NCBI GenBank assembly: GCA_030710605.1
Contig: CP092872.1
Span: 98,032,874-98,096,873, forward strand
DNA: 64,000 bases
Direction of reading: 5' to 3'
DNA from: Cordylochernes scorpioides
Taxonomy: Eukaryota > Arthropoda > Arachnida > Pseudoscorpiones > Chernetidae
A program made the translations under genes and the position numbers. Each line of letters starts with the position of its first letter. The stretch's first letter is position 1. Under the pieces are notes generated by a model. It made no database searches, was not told where the DNA came from, and worked only from the letters and a program-made list of their open reading frames with translations. Positions 23,832-34,164 of this stretch are shown here, piece after piece.

Positions 23832-25826
23832 ATGCCACGAAAAAAGAACAACATTGGAAGATCAACCAGAAATGCGCGGCAAGCGGCAGCCAGTCGAGCT
23901 GCTGAAACACCCGAAGAGCGAGACACACGACGGGAAAGTGTTCGCGTCAGAGCGTCTACTTCAAGAGCTGCTGCAACACCCGAAGAGCGAGACACACGAC
24001 GGGAAATTGATCGAGTCAGAGCGTCTACTTCAAGAGCTGCTGCAACACCCGAAGAGCGAGACACACGACGGGAAATTGATCGAGTCAGAGCGTCTACTTC
24101 AAGAGCTGCTGCAACACCCGAACAGCGAGACACACGACGGGAAATTGATCGAGTCAGAGCGTCTACTTCAAGAGCTGCTGCAACACCCGAACAGCGAGAC
24201 ACACGACGGGAAATTGATCGAGTCAGAGGGTCTACTTCAAGAGCTGCTGCAACACCCGAACAGCGAGACACACGACGGGAAATTGATCGAGTCAGAGCGT
24301 CTACTTCAAGAGCTGCTGCAACACCCGAACAGCGAGACACACGACGGGCAATTGATCGAGTCAGAGGGTCTACTTCAAGAGCTGCTGCAACACCCGAACA
24401 GCGAGACACACGACGGGAAATCGAACGAATCAGAGCGTCTACTTCAAGGGCTGCTGAAACACCCGAAGAGCGAGATGCACGACATGAGGCACAACGCTCA
24501 CGCCAGGCTCGATCACGAACGAGGATCGCTCTAACAAAAGCTGCGTTCAACTACGATAAACAATACGATTACAAAATGCATCAAGATTTGGTCATTGGTC
24601 CAATGGATAAATTGTGTCTACACTGTCATGCATTGAAGTTTCAGAAGGAAACGCCCGGGATGTGTTGCTCCAATGGGAAAGTCAATTTGCCTCCGATGGT
24701 TGAGCCGCCACAGCCACTTCTAACATACGTAGCTGGAGCAACTCGGGAGTCGAAACATTTCCTTCAGCATATTCGGAAGTACAACTCATGCTTCCAAATG
24801 ACATCGTTTGGAGCGACGCATATTGAGCGTTTTGGAAATTTCGAGCCCACATTCAAAGTGCAAGGGCAAGTGTACCATCAGATTGGTTCACTTCTTCCAG
24901 TATCCAATGAAGATCCGAGGTTTTTGCAGATTTATTTCATGGACAACGTGGAGGAGGAGATTGATCGACGATGCGCATTCAGTGAAGCAACAAGGCGGGC
25001 AATCATCGCTGAATTACAAACGCTATTCCACGAGCACAACTGTTTGGTCCGAGACTTCAAATCCGCAGTAGAGAATGTGCGAGCGGATGATATGAAAGTC
25101 ATCATCAGGGCAGACAAGAGGCCGACGAATGAGCATGAACGACGCTTCAATGCTCCGATGACTCCTGAAGTAGCAGCTGTGATTGTCGGTACAGAGATCG
25201 CCCGACGAGATATTGTTATCTGCAGACGAGATGGAACCAAGCAACGTGTTGCTGAAACGCACCGATCGTACGACGCCCTTCAATATCCAATAATATTTCC
25301 GCGCGGTGAAGACGGATATCATCTCGAACTGTATCAAGTTCATCCTATCTCAGGCGCCGTGACAATGAAAAAAGTCAGCTGTATGGACTTCTATGCATAT
25401 CGCATCATGATTCGAGCCCAAGAATCCAACCACATCCTGAAGTGTCGTCAGCTTTTCCAACAATTCATCGTTGACATGTATGCCAAAGTCGAAAGCGAAC
25501 GTCTCAACTACATTCGCTTCAATCAGTCAAAGCTTCGAGCTGACCAATACATTCATTTGCGGGATGCAATCGCGAATGATGGAGCCGCTGCTGCTGCAAA
25601 CATTGGGCAAATGGTCATACTTCCAGCTTCGTACGCTGGAAGTCCGAGACATATGCATGAATATGCTCAGGATGCTATGACTTATGTTCGCACATATGGA
25701 CGTCCAGATCTTTCCTCACATTCACTTGCAATCCAGCATGGGCCGAAATCAAAAATCTACTTCTGCCTGGCCAACAGCCATCTCATCGGCATGACCTCAC
25801 AGCGAGAGTTTTCAAACAGAAATTGA
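23832..25826 (+). CDS. Helitron Rep-helicase, N-terminal part (frameshifted)
   Basis: This 664-codon frame is the first half of a Helitron transposase. Residues ~21-227 are nine 23-residue charged repeats (SRAAATPEQRDTRREIDRVR-type, 69-bp DNA period). A cysteine cluster follows (CLHCHALKFQ ... MCC, ~250-275), then the Helitron-like N-terminal domain (SFGATHIERFGNFEPTF, YPIIFPRGEDGYH, MDFYAYRIMIR). The start ATG follows the last leader acceptor by 66 bp. The frame goes wrong after ...RTYGRPDL: a T appears to be missing from the run at 25711-25713. The last ~38 residues are out of frame, and the expected sequence (TCNPAWAEIKNLLLPGQQP) continues in the frame of the next entry. I infer one original protein. 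Confidence 0.9.
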   Translation: MPRKKNNIGRSTRNARQAAASRAAETPEERDTRRESVRVRASTSRAAATPEERDTRREIDRVRASTSRAAATPEERDTRREIDRVRASTSRAAATPEQRDTRREIDRVRASTSRAAATPEQRDTRREIDRVRGSTSRAAATPEQRDTRREIDRVRASTSRAAATPEQRDTRRAIDRVRGSTSRAAATPEQRDTRREIERIRASTSRAAETPEERDARHEAQRSRQARSRTRIALTKAAFNYDKQYDYKMHQDLVIGPMDKLCLHCHALKFQKETPGMCCSNGKVNLPPMVEPPQPLLTYVAGATRESKHFLQHIRKYNSCFQMTSFGATHIERFGNFEPTFKVQGQVYHQIGSLLPVSNEDPRFLQIYFMDNVEEEIDRRCAFSEATRRAIIAELQTLFHEHNCLVRDFKSAVENVRADDMKVIIRADKRPTNEHERRFNAPMTPEVAAVIVGTEIARRDIVICRRDGTKQRVAETHRSYDALQYPIIFPRGEDGYHLELYQVHPISGAVTMKKVSCMDFYAYRIMIRAQESNHILKCRQLFQQFIVDMYAKVESERLNYIRFNQSKLRADQYIHLRDAIANDGAAAAANIGQMVILPASYAGSPRHMHEYAQDAMTYVRTYGRPDLSSHSLAIQHGPKSKIYFCLANSHLIGMTSQREFSNRN

Positions 25827-28687
25827 AATGTTTTATTGATCTCATCGTTAAGAACCATATATACGGTCCAACACGCTGCTGGATGTATTCCATCGAATGG
25901 CAAAAAAGAGGCACTCCACATGCTCACATCTTGATTTGGTTGGAGGAAAAAATTCTTCCAACTCAAATCGATAATATCATTTCTGCTGAGCTGCCTGATC
26001 CACAAGACGATCCTGAATTGTACCAGATTATCAAGAAATATATGATTCACGGACCGTGTGGAGCGCTAAACCCACATTCACCGTGCATAAAGGATGGCAA
26101 ATGCACCAAAAGGTATCCAAGAGACCTGGTGCATGACACACAAACTGGTGGCGACGGTTATCCTCTGTACAGACGACGAAAACCAGAGGATGGTGGCCAC
26201 ACAGCAACAATCAAACTCAATCACGTTGATTTTGAGGTTGATAACCGGTGGATTGTGCCTTACTCTCCTTTGCTCTCGAAAGCATTTGATGCGCATATCA
26301 ACGTGGAGTTTTGCAATTCTGTCAAATCGATCAAATACATTTGTAAATACGTGAATAAGGGCAGTGATATGGCAGTTTTTGGACTTCAAAATCCAAATGC
26401 ACCCGTCAATGAAATCGACCAGTTTCAAATGGGACGTTATATCAGCAGCAATGAAGCTGTATGGCGAATCCTTGGCTTTGACATCCACGAACGCTCTCCT
26501 GCTGTCGTCCATCTCAGTGTGCATTTGGAAAATGGTCAACGAGTATACTTCACAGAAGAGAGCGCGGCCCAGCGAGCTGAAAATCCACCCAATACAACGT
26601 TGACTGCATTTTTTCAATTGTGTGCCAGTGACACATTCGCTGCAACATTGCTGTATCATCAGGTTCCGACGTATTACACATGGAATCTGTCAACGAAGAA
26701 GTGGCAACGGAGAAAAAAAGGCTTGCTGCACTCTTCAATGGTTCAGGTATATTCCTCTGGCGCATTGGGGCGAGTGTATACTGTCCATCCGAGCAATGCT
26801 GAATGCTACTATTTGCGAATGCTGCTTCATGTAGTCAAAGGACTGAAATCGTTCGAATCTATCAAAACCGTCAACGGCCAAATCTGTCAGACATATAGAG
26901 AGGCATGCTTCAAGCTTGGTCTGCTTGAAAATGATCAGCATTGGGACAACACACTGGCAGAGGCATCTGAAACATGTCATCCTAAGCAAATACGAACTCT
27001 GTTTGCTATCATTTTGACAACCTGCTCGCCTTCAGACCCAAAAGGCCTATGGGAGAAGCATAAAGAGAGTATGAGCGAAGACATACTTCGCCGTGTACGT
27101 AGTGCTAACCCCAATGCGCAGAATTCGGATGAAATTTTCAATGAAGCGCTGATATCACTTGAGGATATATGTTTGTCGATCAACAACAAAATTCTCGATC
27201 AGCTTGGCTTGATCTCACCCGAGCGTGGCAGAAATGATGCTGTCGACAGAGATATGTTGCGAGAAATGCAATACGACGCTGATACGCTGCAAGTTTATGT
27301 TGAGACTCAGAAAAGACTCTTAACAAACGAACAAAACCTTGCGTACAACACAGTCACGGAGCATGTGCGAACCGGAAATGGTGGTCTTCTGTTCCTTGAT
27401 GCCCCAGGAGGAACTGGGAAAACATTTTTGCTCAATTTGATTCTCGCCGAAATTCGTATGAAACATGAGATTGCTCTGGCTGTGGCATCGTCGGGAATTG
27501 CGGCAACACTGCTCGATGGAGGACGTACGGCGCATTCGGCATTCAAGCTGCCATTGAATTTGAATATAGCCGACGTTCCTCTCTGCAACATCGGAAAAAC
27601 ATCAGGAATGGCCACTGTGTTGAAAACGTGCCAAATCATCATTTGGGATGAATGTACGATGGCTCACAAGAAAGCGCTTGAGGCACTTGATCGTACTCTT
27701 CGCGATTTCCGAGGCAATCAACGCCTAATGGGTGGAGCTCTGATACTGCTCGCTGGTGATTTCCGTCAAATCTTGCCTGTCATTCCAAGAGCAACACCAG
27801 CAGATGAGCTGAACGCATGCTTGAAGAATTCGGCTCTCTGGAGACATGTGAAGAAAATTACACTGTCGACCAATATGCGTGCGCATTTACATGGAGATGT
27901 TTCTGCACAAACATTTGCCAAGCAGCTTTTGAATATGGGCGACGGCAAAATTCCGGTTGATCCTGCAACACACGAGATATCGTTCCCACCGAACTTCTGT
28001 CAACTTCAGGCGTCAATTGGAGATCTTGAAAAGGTAGTTTTCCCGGATATTGCCACTAATTTCAAGAATCACGACTGGCTTTGCGAGCGAGCTATCTTAG
28101 CTCCGAAGAATGATGACGTCAATCGCATCAATCATAAGATACAATTGAAAATTCCTGGAGCGGTCACGCAATACAAATCTATTGACACAGTCACAGAAGA
28201 GGACCAAGCTGTCAATTATCCAGTCGAATTTCTCAATTCATTGGAGCCTCCTGGAATGCCACCGCATGTATTGTCGTTGAAAGTTGGCTCGCCAATATTG
28301 CTTCTTCGGAATCTCAACACACCCAAGTTGTGCAACGGAACCAGACTTTCCGTAAAAAGGTTGATGCCGAATGTGATTGAAACGACGATAATCAGTGGCA
28401 AATGTAAAGGAGAGGATGTGCTCATTCCGCGCATTCCAATGATCCCCACTGATTTGCCCTTCACATTCAAGCGACTTCAGTTTCCCGTGCGTCTCGCTTT
28501 CGCAATGACAATCAACAAATCCCAAGGACAGTCGCTGCGAGTTGACGGTTTGCATTTAGGAAATCCATGTTTTTCACATGGTCAACTCTACGTCGCTTGC
28601 TCCCGAGTTGGAACGCCAAAAAATCTATATATCTACGCACCAAACGAGAGGACCAAAAATATTGTGTATCCACTCGCGTTACGATAG
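25823..28687 (+). CDS. Helitron Rep-helicase, HUH nuclease and Pif1 helicase part
   Basis: This 954-codon frame has no stop and no natural ATG at its start (it opens at TTG), so it is the continuation of the preceding frame. The HUH nuclease motif is RGTPHAHILIWL (residues 29-40; His33, His35). The two-tyrosine catalytic motif is KYICKYVNKG (Tyr172, Tyr176). A Cys/His-rich segment (GPCGALNPHSPC) lies between them. The SF1B Pif1-like helicase has Walker A GGTGKT (529-534), Walker B IIIWDE (605-610), GDFRQILPVIP (645-655), TINKSQGQSL and GQLYVACSRVG near the C-terminus. The protein would nick, strand-transfer and unwind DNA in rolling-circle transposition. All catalytic residues look intact, so only the single upstream frameshift blocks activity. 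Confidence 0.93.
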   Translation: MKCFIDLIVKNHIYGPTRCWMYSIEWQKRGTPHAHILIWLEEKILPTQIDNIISAELPDPQDDPELYQIIKKYMIHGPCGALNPHSPCIKDGKCTKRYPRDLVHDTQTGGDGYPLYRRRKPEDGGHTATIKLNHVDFEVDNRWIVPYSPLLSKAFDAHINVEFCNSVKSIKYICKYVNKGSDMAVFGLQNPNAPVNEIDQFQMGRYISSNEAVWRILGFDIHERSPAVVHLSVHLENGQRVYFTEESAAQRAENPPNTTLTAFFQLCASDTFAATLLYHQVPTYYTWNLSTKKWQRRKKGLLHSSMVQVYSSGALGRVYTVHPSNAECYYLRMLLHVVKGLKSFESIKTVNGQICQTYREACFKLGLLENDQHWDNTLAEASETCHPKQIRTLFAIILTTCSPSDPKGLWEKHKESMSEDILRRVRSANPNAQNSDEIFNEALISLEDICLSINNKILDQLGLISPERGRNDAVDRDMLREMQYDADTLQVYVETQKRLLTNEQNLAYNTVTEHVRTGNGGLLFLDAPGGTGKTFLLNLILAEIRMKHEIALAVASSGIAATLLDGGRTAHSAFKLPLNLNIADVPLCNIGKTSGMATVLKTCQIIIWDECTMAHKKALEALDRTLRDFRGNQRLMGGALILLAGDFRQILPVIPRATPADELNACLKNSALWRHVKKITLSTNMRAHLHGDVSAQTFAKQLLNMGDGKIPVDPATHEISFPPNFCQLQASIGDLEKVVFPDIATNFKNHDWLCERAILAPKNDDVNRINHKIQLKIPGAVTQYKSIDTVTEEDQAVNYPVEFLNSLEPPGMPPHVLSLKVGSPILLLRNLNTPKLCNGTRLSVKRLMPNVIETTIISGKCKGEDVLIPRIPMIPTDLPFTFKRLQFPVRLAFAMTINKSQGQSLRVDGLHLGNPCFSHGQLYVACSRVGTPKNLYIYAPNERTKNIVYPLALR

Positions 28688-28858
28688 ATTAGTTTTCATA
28701 TGATACAATATTCATTCAAATATTGCGCTATTAATAAAATCTATATATTTTTTCATCAATTCTTTATGACTCATTTTTTATTTTTACCCAGCACATGCTA
28801 GATATTTGATTACAAACACATACAGGCATCCATTATTATATATATAGAGGTGCGTAGA

Positions 28859-28889
28859 GGCAGGGCAACGTCTGCCCGGGTTCGGCTAG
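28859..28889 (+). other. Helitron 3' terminal hairpin and CTAG end
   Basis: GGCAG (28859-28863), 8-base loop, CTGCC (28872-28876), spacer CGGGTTCGG, then CTAG. The neighbouring 190-bp Helitron has the same geometry with a different but paired stem (GCCAC/GTGGC). The next host base is A rather than the usual T. Confidence 0.8.
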
Positions 28890-28978
28890 ATCAATTTATT
28901 CAAAAATAAAAAAACAGGTTCACTGACATTTATTAATGCAGTGAATATAATCAATAATTACAATAAAGGGCTATATTA

Positions 28979-29168
28979 TCTATATATATAAAAATACCTT
29001 TCAAATTTTAACGTAACGTTCCATTCTCAATCCCGTAGGGCTTTAGATCGGCTAAAACATTTTTATCTTTATAAGTGAATTCTAACTTTACTGTACTGAA
29101 TAGTTTAGAATAAAATTAATTTAACATATTACAACTTAGCCACAGCAACGCGTGGCCGGGTTCGCTAG
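28979..29168 (+). mobile_element. 190-bp non-autonomous Helitron
   Basis: It starts TCTATATATATAAAAATACC after A, and ends in hairpin GCCAC (29139-29143), 8-base loop, GTGGC (29152-29156), CGGGTTCG, CTAG, followed by T. Its ends match those of the autonomous element 90 bp upstream, which could therefore mobilise it. Non-coding. Confidence 0.85.
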
Positions 29169-29194
29169 TATTGTATATTTATATCTCCTCATTC

Positions 29195-29290
29195 TCTCAG
29201 CTTACAGCCTGTGGAAGGATTGTAAAGATCCGAACGCTTGCAATGAAACGCATTGCTACAGTTTATATTTTTTATATTTATATTCAACAA
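29195..29290 (+). repeat. decayed HH-B-like core
   Basis: GCCTGTGGAAGGAT TGTAA AGATCC GAACGCTTGC keeps the stem II pairing (GGAT/ATCC) and the downstream GCTTG of HH-B. The CTGANGA and GAAA positions are mutated. Confidence 0.5.
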
Positions 29291-29424
29291 ATGACAATTT
29301 AGAATTCAATACTGGCTGATCCTGATGGTTGTTCCTGTACAATGGGTGGTTGGAGGAAACGAAACTTCTCTGTTGACTAGAGTTAGATGGATAACCTGCC
29401 GGTAGAATTTGATCAATAAAAGAA

Positions 29425-29690
29425 AAGATCGCCTCTCCCGTCAACTTAAACGTCAAAACTAGACGCCATTTATTGATTGTCACCGCAAACTAACGGCCTC
29501 GGGTCGGTTCCTTGTGGATCTCATGGAATAAAGTCCGCCCTAGGCTGACGAAGGGCCAGGGGGAACTTCTCAGTTTACCAAAGCTGGTGTTGTGGCTTTG
29601 TTACCAACCTGAGGCTGCTATTTTGCCGCGACGGTCAATACATGGCGTCAAATTTTGACGTTTAATTTGACAGGATTTTATAGATATAAA
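29425..29690. mobile_element. foldback MITE family T, copy 1
   Basis: The left end is CCTCTCCCGTCAACTTAAAC then GTCAAAACTAGACGCCATTT; the right end is the partial inverse (GGTCAATACATGGCGTCAAA). Related to 55445-55580 and 57768-57885. Non-coding. Confidence 0.7.
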
Positions 29691-29734
29691 TAATTAGTTG
29701 AATATATTTCCAATATCATAAATTATAATATAAT

Positions 29735-29862
29735 ATATTCCCATCCCCCCCTGGACACTTTTAATTTTCCGTTCATCATTACTCTTCACAATTCATCCTT
29801 TGATACTACATCCCTGAGGATAGAAATAGTCGTTATTTCTCCTTAAAATAAAATTACTATTT
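29735..29862 (+). repeat. SINE-like repeat tail
   Basis: It matches, in reverse, 54742-54850 (CCTGGACACTTTTAATTTTC ... CATTACTCTTCACAATTCAT). That copy continues into tRNA-like sequence, whereas this one starts just inside it. Confidence 0.6.
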
Positions 29863-30181
29863 TTCGTTCAAAAGAAAAATTTTCGATAAAACTTGTCAAG
29901 CGTCGTTTTACAATACCTTAATGGTTTGATTCTTAAAAAACCTACATAAATATTCCTATTTATTTCCTTTAGAACCTTTAGCCACATCGTGTGTATATTG
30001 TTGTTGTTGTCGTGTCCGAAGAAGAGTCTCAGATGTCTCCATGCATCTCCAACACAACAGCAGCAATATCCACTATCTTGGAAAATAGGTGCCGTTGCCA
30101 TAGTCACCTTGGAAACGAACCAGAATTTGGTCGAATATTCCAAGGGTCCAGGGAGGACCGCAGGGAGGTGCGGTCGGATTT

Positions 30182-30206
30182 CCCCCCCCCCCCCCCCCCC
30201 CCCCCC
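30182..30206 (+). repeat. poly(C) tract, 25 bp
   Basis: An uninterrupted run of 25 C. Similar tracts occur inside repeats at 47842-47862 (21 C). The length is likely unstable and may be a sequencing artefact. Confidence 0.9.
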
Positions 30207-30324
30207 ACGTCGTGTGTATATGAAATGTAAGGTATCCAATCTGAATCTGTAGGCAGGAATCAATATATTTAACGTTATCTTTCTACTCAATACCAACATC
30301 TGTATATATTTATATTCATAAAAA

Positions 30325-30458
30325 ACAGAGCCACATCAATCAATGATTTATTCAACTCCCAGTGTATCAGTGACCTGTTGACACACTCCTCAGATTGACT
30401 GAGAGTCACTCAAACATCGGTAGTTAAATAAATCATTGATTGATGGGGCTGTGTTTTT
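30325..30458. repeat. foldback element
   Basis: The inverted arms contain ATCAATCAATGATTTA (about 30334-30351) and its complement TAAATCATTGATTGAT (about 30428-30444), around an ~80-bp centre. Confidence 0.75.
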
Positions 30459-30524
30459 GTCTGAATTAACTTCCAAGCAACAAATGATTTCTTCGGAAAT
30501 ATTTTCTATCGTCCTTAAATCTTA

Positions 30525-30720
30525 TATACATATTGCCACTTGGAAAATTAGGGAAAACCAACTTCGGGATGAGACAACAATTTATTTCAGGCAAGCACAA
30601 ACTATGAATGATAAACAAAAGATAAGCAAAGAGGGAAGTTTACAGAGTATCAATGCATAAACATCAAAAGTGATACTCTGTTAAAAATAATAATAAATAC
30701 TTTGCGACAATGTTGTTTTA
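30525..30720 (+). repeat. dispersed repeat R2, copy 1
   Basis: GAAAATTAGGGAAAACCAAC ... AATAAACAAAAGATAAGCAA ... TAATAAATACTTTGCGACAA. It is shared with 34165-34375 and with 46925-47285 (interrupted). It supplies the empty-site sequence for the HH-A insertion at 47266. Confidence 0.65.
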
Positions 30721-31447
30721 TAAAAACAAGAATTAATCTAAATAGCAGACAAGATACTAATCCTTGGAAGCCGTTTTGTTCCTTAGTTATAACAATAACA
30801 GACAATATAAACAGAACAACCGATTCAATAATATTAAAAAACAACGATCTGGTCAATAAGGATTTATTGAATTGCAGTAGAAGCAGTAGGAAATTATTTT
30901 GAGATTTGAAAAAAAGTTCTCTTTTTGAAATTTTGCCAACATCTGGTACATGGAGAGACAGTAACTATGTAGAGAAGGAAGGGGAAGTAACTAAAGAACA
31001 AACAGCGTTTTATTTACAGAGATAAAGACTTGAGATCCAGTGAGCTGTCATTTACTTAATGCTTCCAGAGTTTCTGGGGTGCTTCAAGTGAGGGCGGAAA
31101 GTGTGCTACACTATGGGATGTTTAAATTGGAGCAAATATAGAGTTGCTAATTATACAAGTTTGCATGTTAGGTACAACAGATGTTCACACACATTTCTCA
31201 GTTTTATATCTTCAAAATCTATTATTATAGATAATAACGCAATATTATTGTTCTGAAAATAGAGCAATCCATTCTTGAATCATTAGATGGTAAAAATACA
31301 TAAATATTGGATTGAATAAAATGTGTCTAGATATATTAATATGTTATAATAACTTGATAAAGGTTGGCGTTCAGCCAACTGATATATTGGTAAAATAAAT
31401 TATATTTTGATCCAATATATGCCTTTTTAATTAAATAAATATATATA
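30721..31447. other. gene-free stretch
   Basis: AT-rich, with no supported gene or repeat boundary. Confidence 0.4.
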
Positions 31448-31812
31448 TGTTATATTAAAATATTATTCTATTTAAAATTATATTTAATAGATCCAAATAC
31501 TCTGTTAAAATCGACCGCCAGAGGTCATGCTTCCCCTATAAAAACTCGTTGTTGTTCTTCCCCGCTGGCCGGCTCAAAACTTTTGTACATTATGTAAATA
31601 AGTATTTCATTTTTTTTATCCATACGCCTTAAGCCAGGCAGTACTTTAATCAAATTATGTTTTTCATATATATCCCTTAGCTCAAATAAAGAAATCTCTG
31701 ATCAAAACATTATTATTTTTATTTCAAGATTTAACCACGACTGCATCACCTTTTACAATAATCCTCAACATGATCTAAATTCAAGCAAAAAATTTCATTT
31801 TTATACATAACA
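31448..31812 (+). mobile_element. solo LTR, copy 2
   Basis: 365 bp beginning TGTTAT and ending ATAACA, flanked by TATA on both sides. It contains TATAAAAA (31537-31544) in CCCCTATAAAAACTC and the poly(A) signal AATAAA (31685-31690). It aligns with 18212-18605 throughout. Confidence 0.8.
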
Positions 31813-32011
31813 TATATATATGAGAAAACAATTTTTAAAAAATGGCGCTCGGCCATCTAAAAAGCACATGTGCTTTTGGTCATGTTATGCCTTCATTATT
31901 TCTAATATATATATAATGGAAGTATTTAAGCACGAATTTTATTTTATTTCAAAATCTATTATGGAGTTGGAAGTGTCTATTTCAAAGAAAATAAGATTAG
32001 ATGCATTTAAA

Positions 32012-32200
32012 TATTTGGCAGAAAATTATCCAGGGATGTGTTTCTCAGATAGAATTATTAATATATATAGAGAGATTCCTACAGGTGTTAGTTAGTCAGG
32101 AGTATTCACTAACTCCTACAGAGGGGCGTTGAATCCCGCTAGAAGCTAGAAATAAAAAAATTGTATTTAAGAAACACATCCCTGGATAATTTTCTACCAA
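32012..32200. repeat. inverted repeat with ~36-bp arms
   Basis: GGCAGAAAATTATCCAGGGATGTG (about 32018-32041) is answered by CACATCCCTGGATAATTTTC (about 32175-32194). Between them a shorter element CTCCTACAG(GTGTTAGTTAGTCAGGAGTA) repeats. The 91-codon plus-strand frame crossing the left arm is not supported as a gene. Confidence 0.7.
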
Positions 32201-32454
32201 ATATTATAGCGTGAGAAATTATAATTTTTGAATTGTAAGCATTTGAAATATGAATCTGGAAGAATATGAGAAAAATTGGTTTGATAGGATCAGAAATATA
32301 CCACTAATATACTTGTAGAAGTCTTTAGAAGAACTGAAGATCTGCGTTGTAACGGCCGTCAGGAAGATAAAATAATTGAACGAACTTTTATATTGAGAGT
32401 AAATTGAGATATTAATGAAGATAGTTCTGGAGGGTAAGATGAACGGAAAGAGAA

Positions 32455-33350
32455 GGGTAGTAAGAATTGGACTGATGGACTGGATGGGAAGTTATGAAGA
32501 AATAAAGAACTCAAGATAGAGAAGTATGACGTCACTGGAGACCAGGACAAGAACAGAGAAACTGAAGAATTGGACTGATGGACTGGATGGGAAGTTATGA
32601 AGAAATAAAGAACTCAAGATAGATAAGTATGACGTCACTGGAGACCTGGACAAGAACAGAGAAACTGAAGAATTGGACTGATAGACTGGATGGGAAGTTA
32701 TGAAGAAATAAAGAACTCAAGATAGAGAAGTATGACGTCACTGGAGAGCAGGATAAGAACAGAGAAACTGAAGAATTGGACTGATGGACTGGATGGGAAG
32801 TTATGAAGAAATAAAGAACTCAAGATAGAGAAGTATGACGTCACTGGAGACAAGGACAAGAACAGAGAAACTGAAGAATTGGACTGATGGACTGGATGGG
32901 AAGTTATGAAGAAATAAAGAACTCAAGATAGAGAAGTATGACGTCACTGGAGACCTGGACAAGAACAGAGAAACTGAAGAATTGGACTGATGGACTGGAT
33001 GGGAAGTTATGAAGAAATAAAGAACTCAAGATAGAGAGGTATGACGTCACTGGAGACCTGGACAAGAACAGAGAAACTGAAGAATTGAACTGATGGACTG
33101 GATGGGAAGTTATGAAGAAATAAAGAACTCAAGATAGAGAAGTATGACGTCACTGGAGACCTGGACAAGAACAGAGAAACTGAAGAATTGAACTGATGGA
33201 CTGGATGGGAAGTTATGAAGAAATAAAGAACTCAAGATAGAGAAGTATGACGTCACTGGAGACCTGGACAAGAACAGAGAAACTGAAGAATTGGACTGAT
33301 GGACTGGATGGGAAGTTATGGAGAAATAAAAAGAAGAACTCAAGATATCA
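32455..33350 (+). repeat. 103-bp satellite, array 2
   Basis: Nine units with an exact 103-bp period, measured at TGGATGGG: 32481, 32584, 32687 and onward to 33305. It is the same monomer as 2470-3440 but more homogeneous. Nearly every unit carries TGACGTCA. Reverse frames (63-94 codons) are repeat frames. Confidence 0.97.
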
Positions 33351-34164
33351 CTAGTAAAAATAATAATCCGTTGAAGAGCAGATAATTTGAACACTTTGCA
33401 TTTAAAACCTTTCTCTAGCCTTCATGGAATACTTTATATAAATTTGGATGATTATTTGTGAAAATATTCTTTATTATTATTTGAACAAATTGAAGAATTC
33501 ATGAATTTGAAGAATATACACATAATCTTAATTTCAAAACTTGAGTTAAATTTATATTTCAGTGCACAGTATAAATAATTATTTTTTTTTTTTTAAATCG
33601 CAATTCTCTAAAATGTTTTCTGAGTTTGTCAATATATGTCTCTCTTATTTATCTGGTTGTCAGTTATTGTGGGATTCTTCCAACAGAAGTTTTGGTGACA
33701 TTCGATGACAGCAATATTTGACAATCATGTCGTTTGGTTTTTTGGGACAATTTCGACCCATTAAATTCTTCAGGAATCCACCATCCCTTGTATGGCGACT
33801 GGCCGTAAAAAACACGTCGTTTCATCTCAGGTGTATATATGTGATTTGAGAAGGCAGGGTATGATGCCTCTCTATTCATTAACATAGGCAAATGAAAAGG
33901 GGTAATATGTAAATAAATATATTTTCCACAAAAAGGTTTGTTGAACCTAAATATGATTAAACTCATTGAAAGAGTTTTCATACCGGAGACATAGATGTTG
34001 AATAGAAATTAGAAAATCCCTGTCATATCCACTTTTTTAACGCGTTCGTGTTTTCAAATTTAGAATATCAAGAGGTAAAATACATTGTATAATAATATAA
34101 AAGAAAGAATGTGAAAGATGGTATAAGATTGGTATAGGATGAATATTTTAGAAAGCCTTCATCT
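33351..34164. other. gene-free stretch with one odd ORF
   Basis: A 105-codon minus-strand frame (33664-33981) has a composition more protein-like than its neighbours (RRVFYGQSPYKGWWIPEEF), but I recognise no family and see no partner exon. It could be a lone exon or transposon relic. Confidence 0.3.

Larger units (their letters stand above)
21083..28889 (+). mobile_element. autonomous Helitron, nearly intact
   Basis: The 5' end is TCTATATATATAAAAATGG after a host A, then a (GTCC)n run. The 3' end is a hairpin plus spacer and CTAG. Helitrons transpose by rolling-circle replication, insert at AT without target duplication, start with TC and end CTRR after a hairpin; all but the following T (here A) are met. 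The body contains a GC-rich putative promoter, six splice-site-bearing leader modules, and a Rep/Pif1-helicase gene split by one frameshift. Otherwise the coding sequence shows no stop over ~4.8 kb, so the insertion looks recent. Confidence 0.9.

Noticed and set aside
23810-24550. 246- and 260-codon frames antisense to, or out of frame with, the Helitron N-terminus
   Set aside because: They are shadow frames of the 69-bp repeats within the transposase coding sequence.
29530-29575. Hammerhead at GGCTGACGAAGGGCC
   Set aside because: CTGACGA is present, but no GAAA follows at a paired stem II, and it sits inside MITE T.
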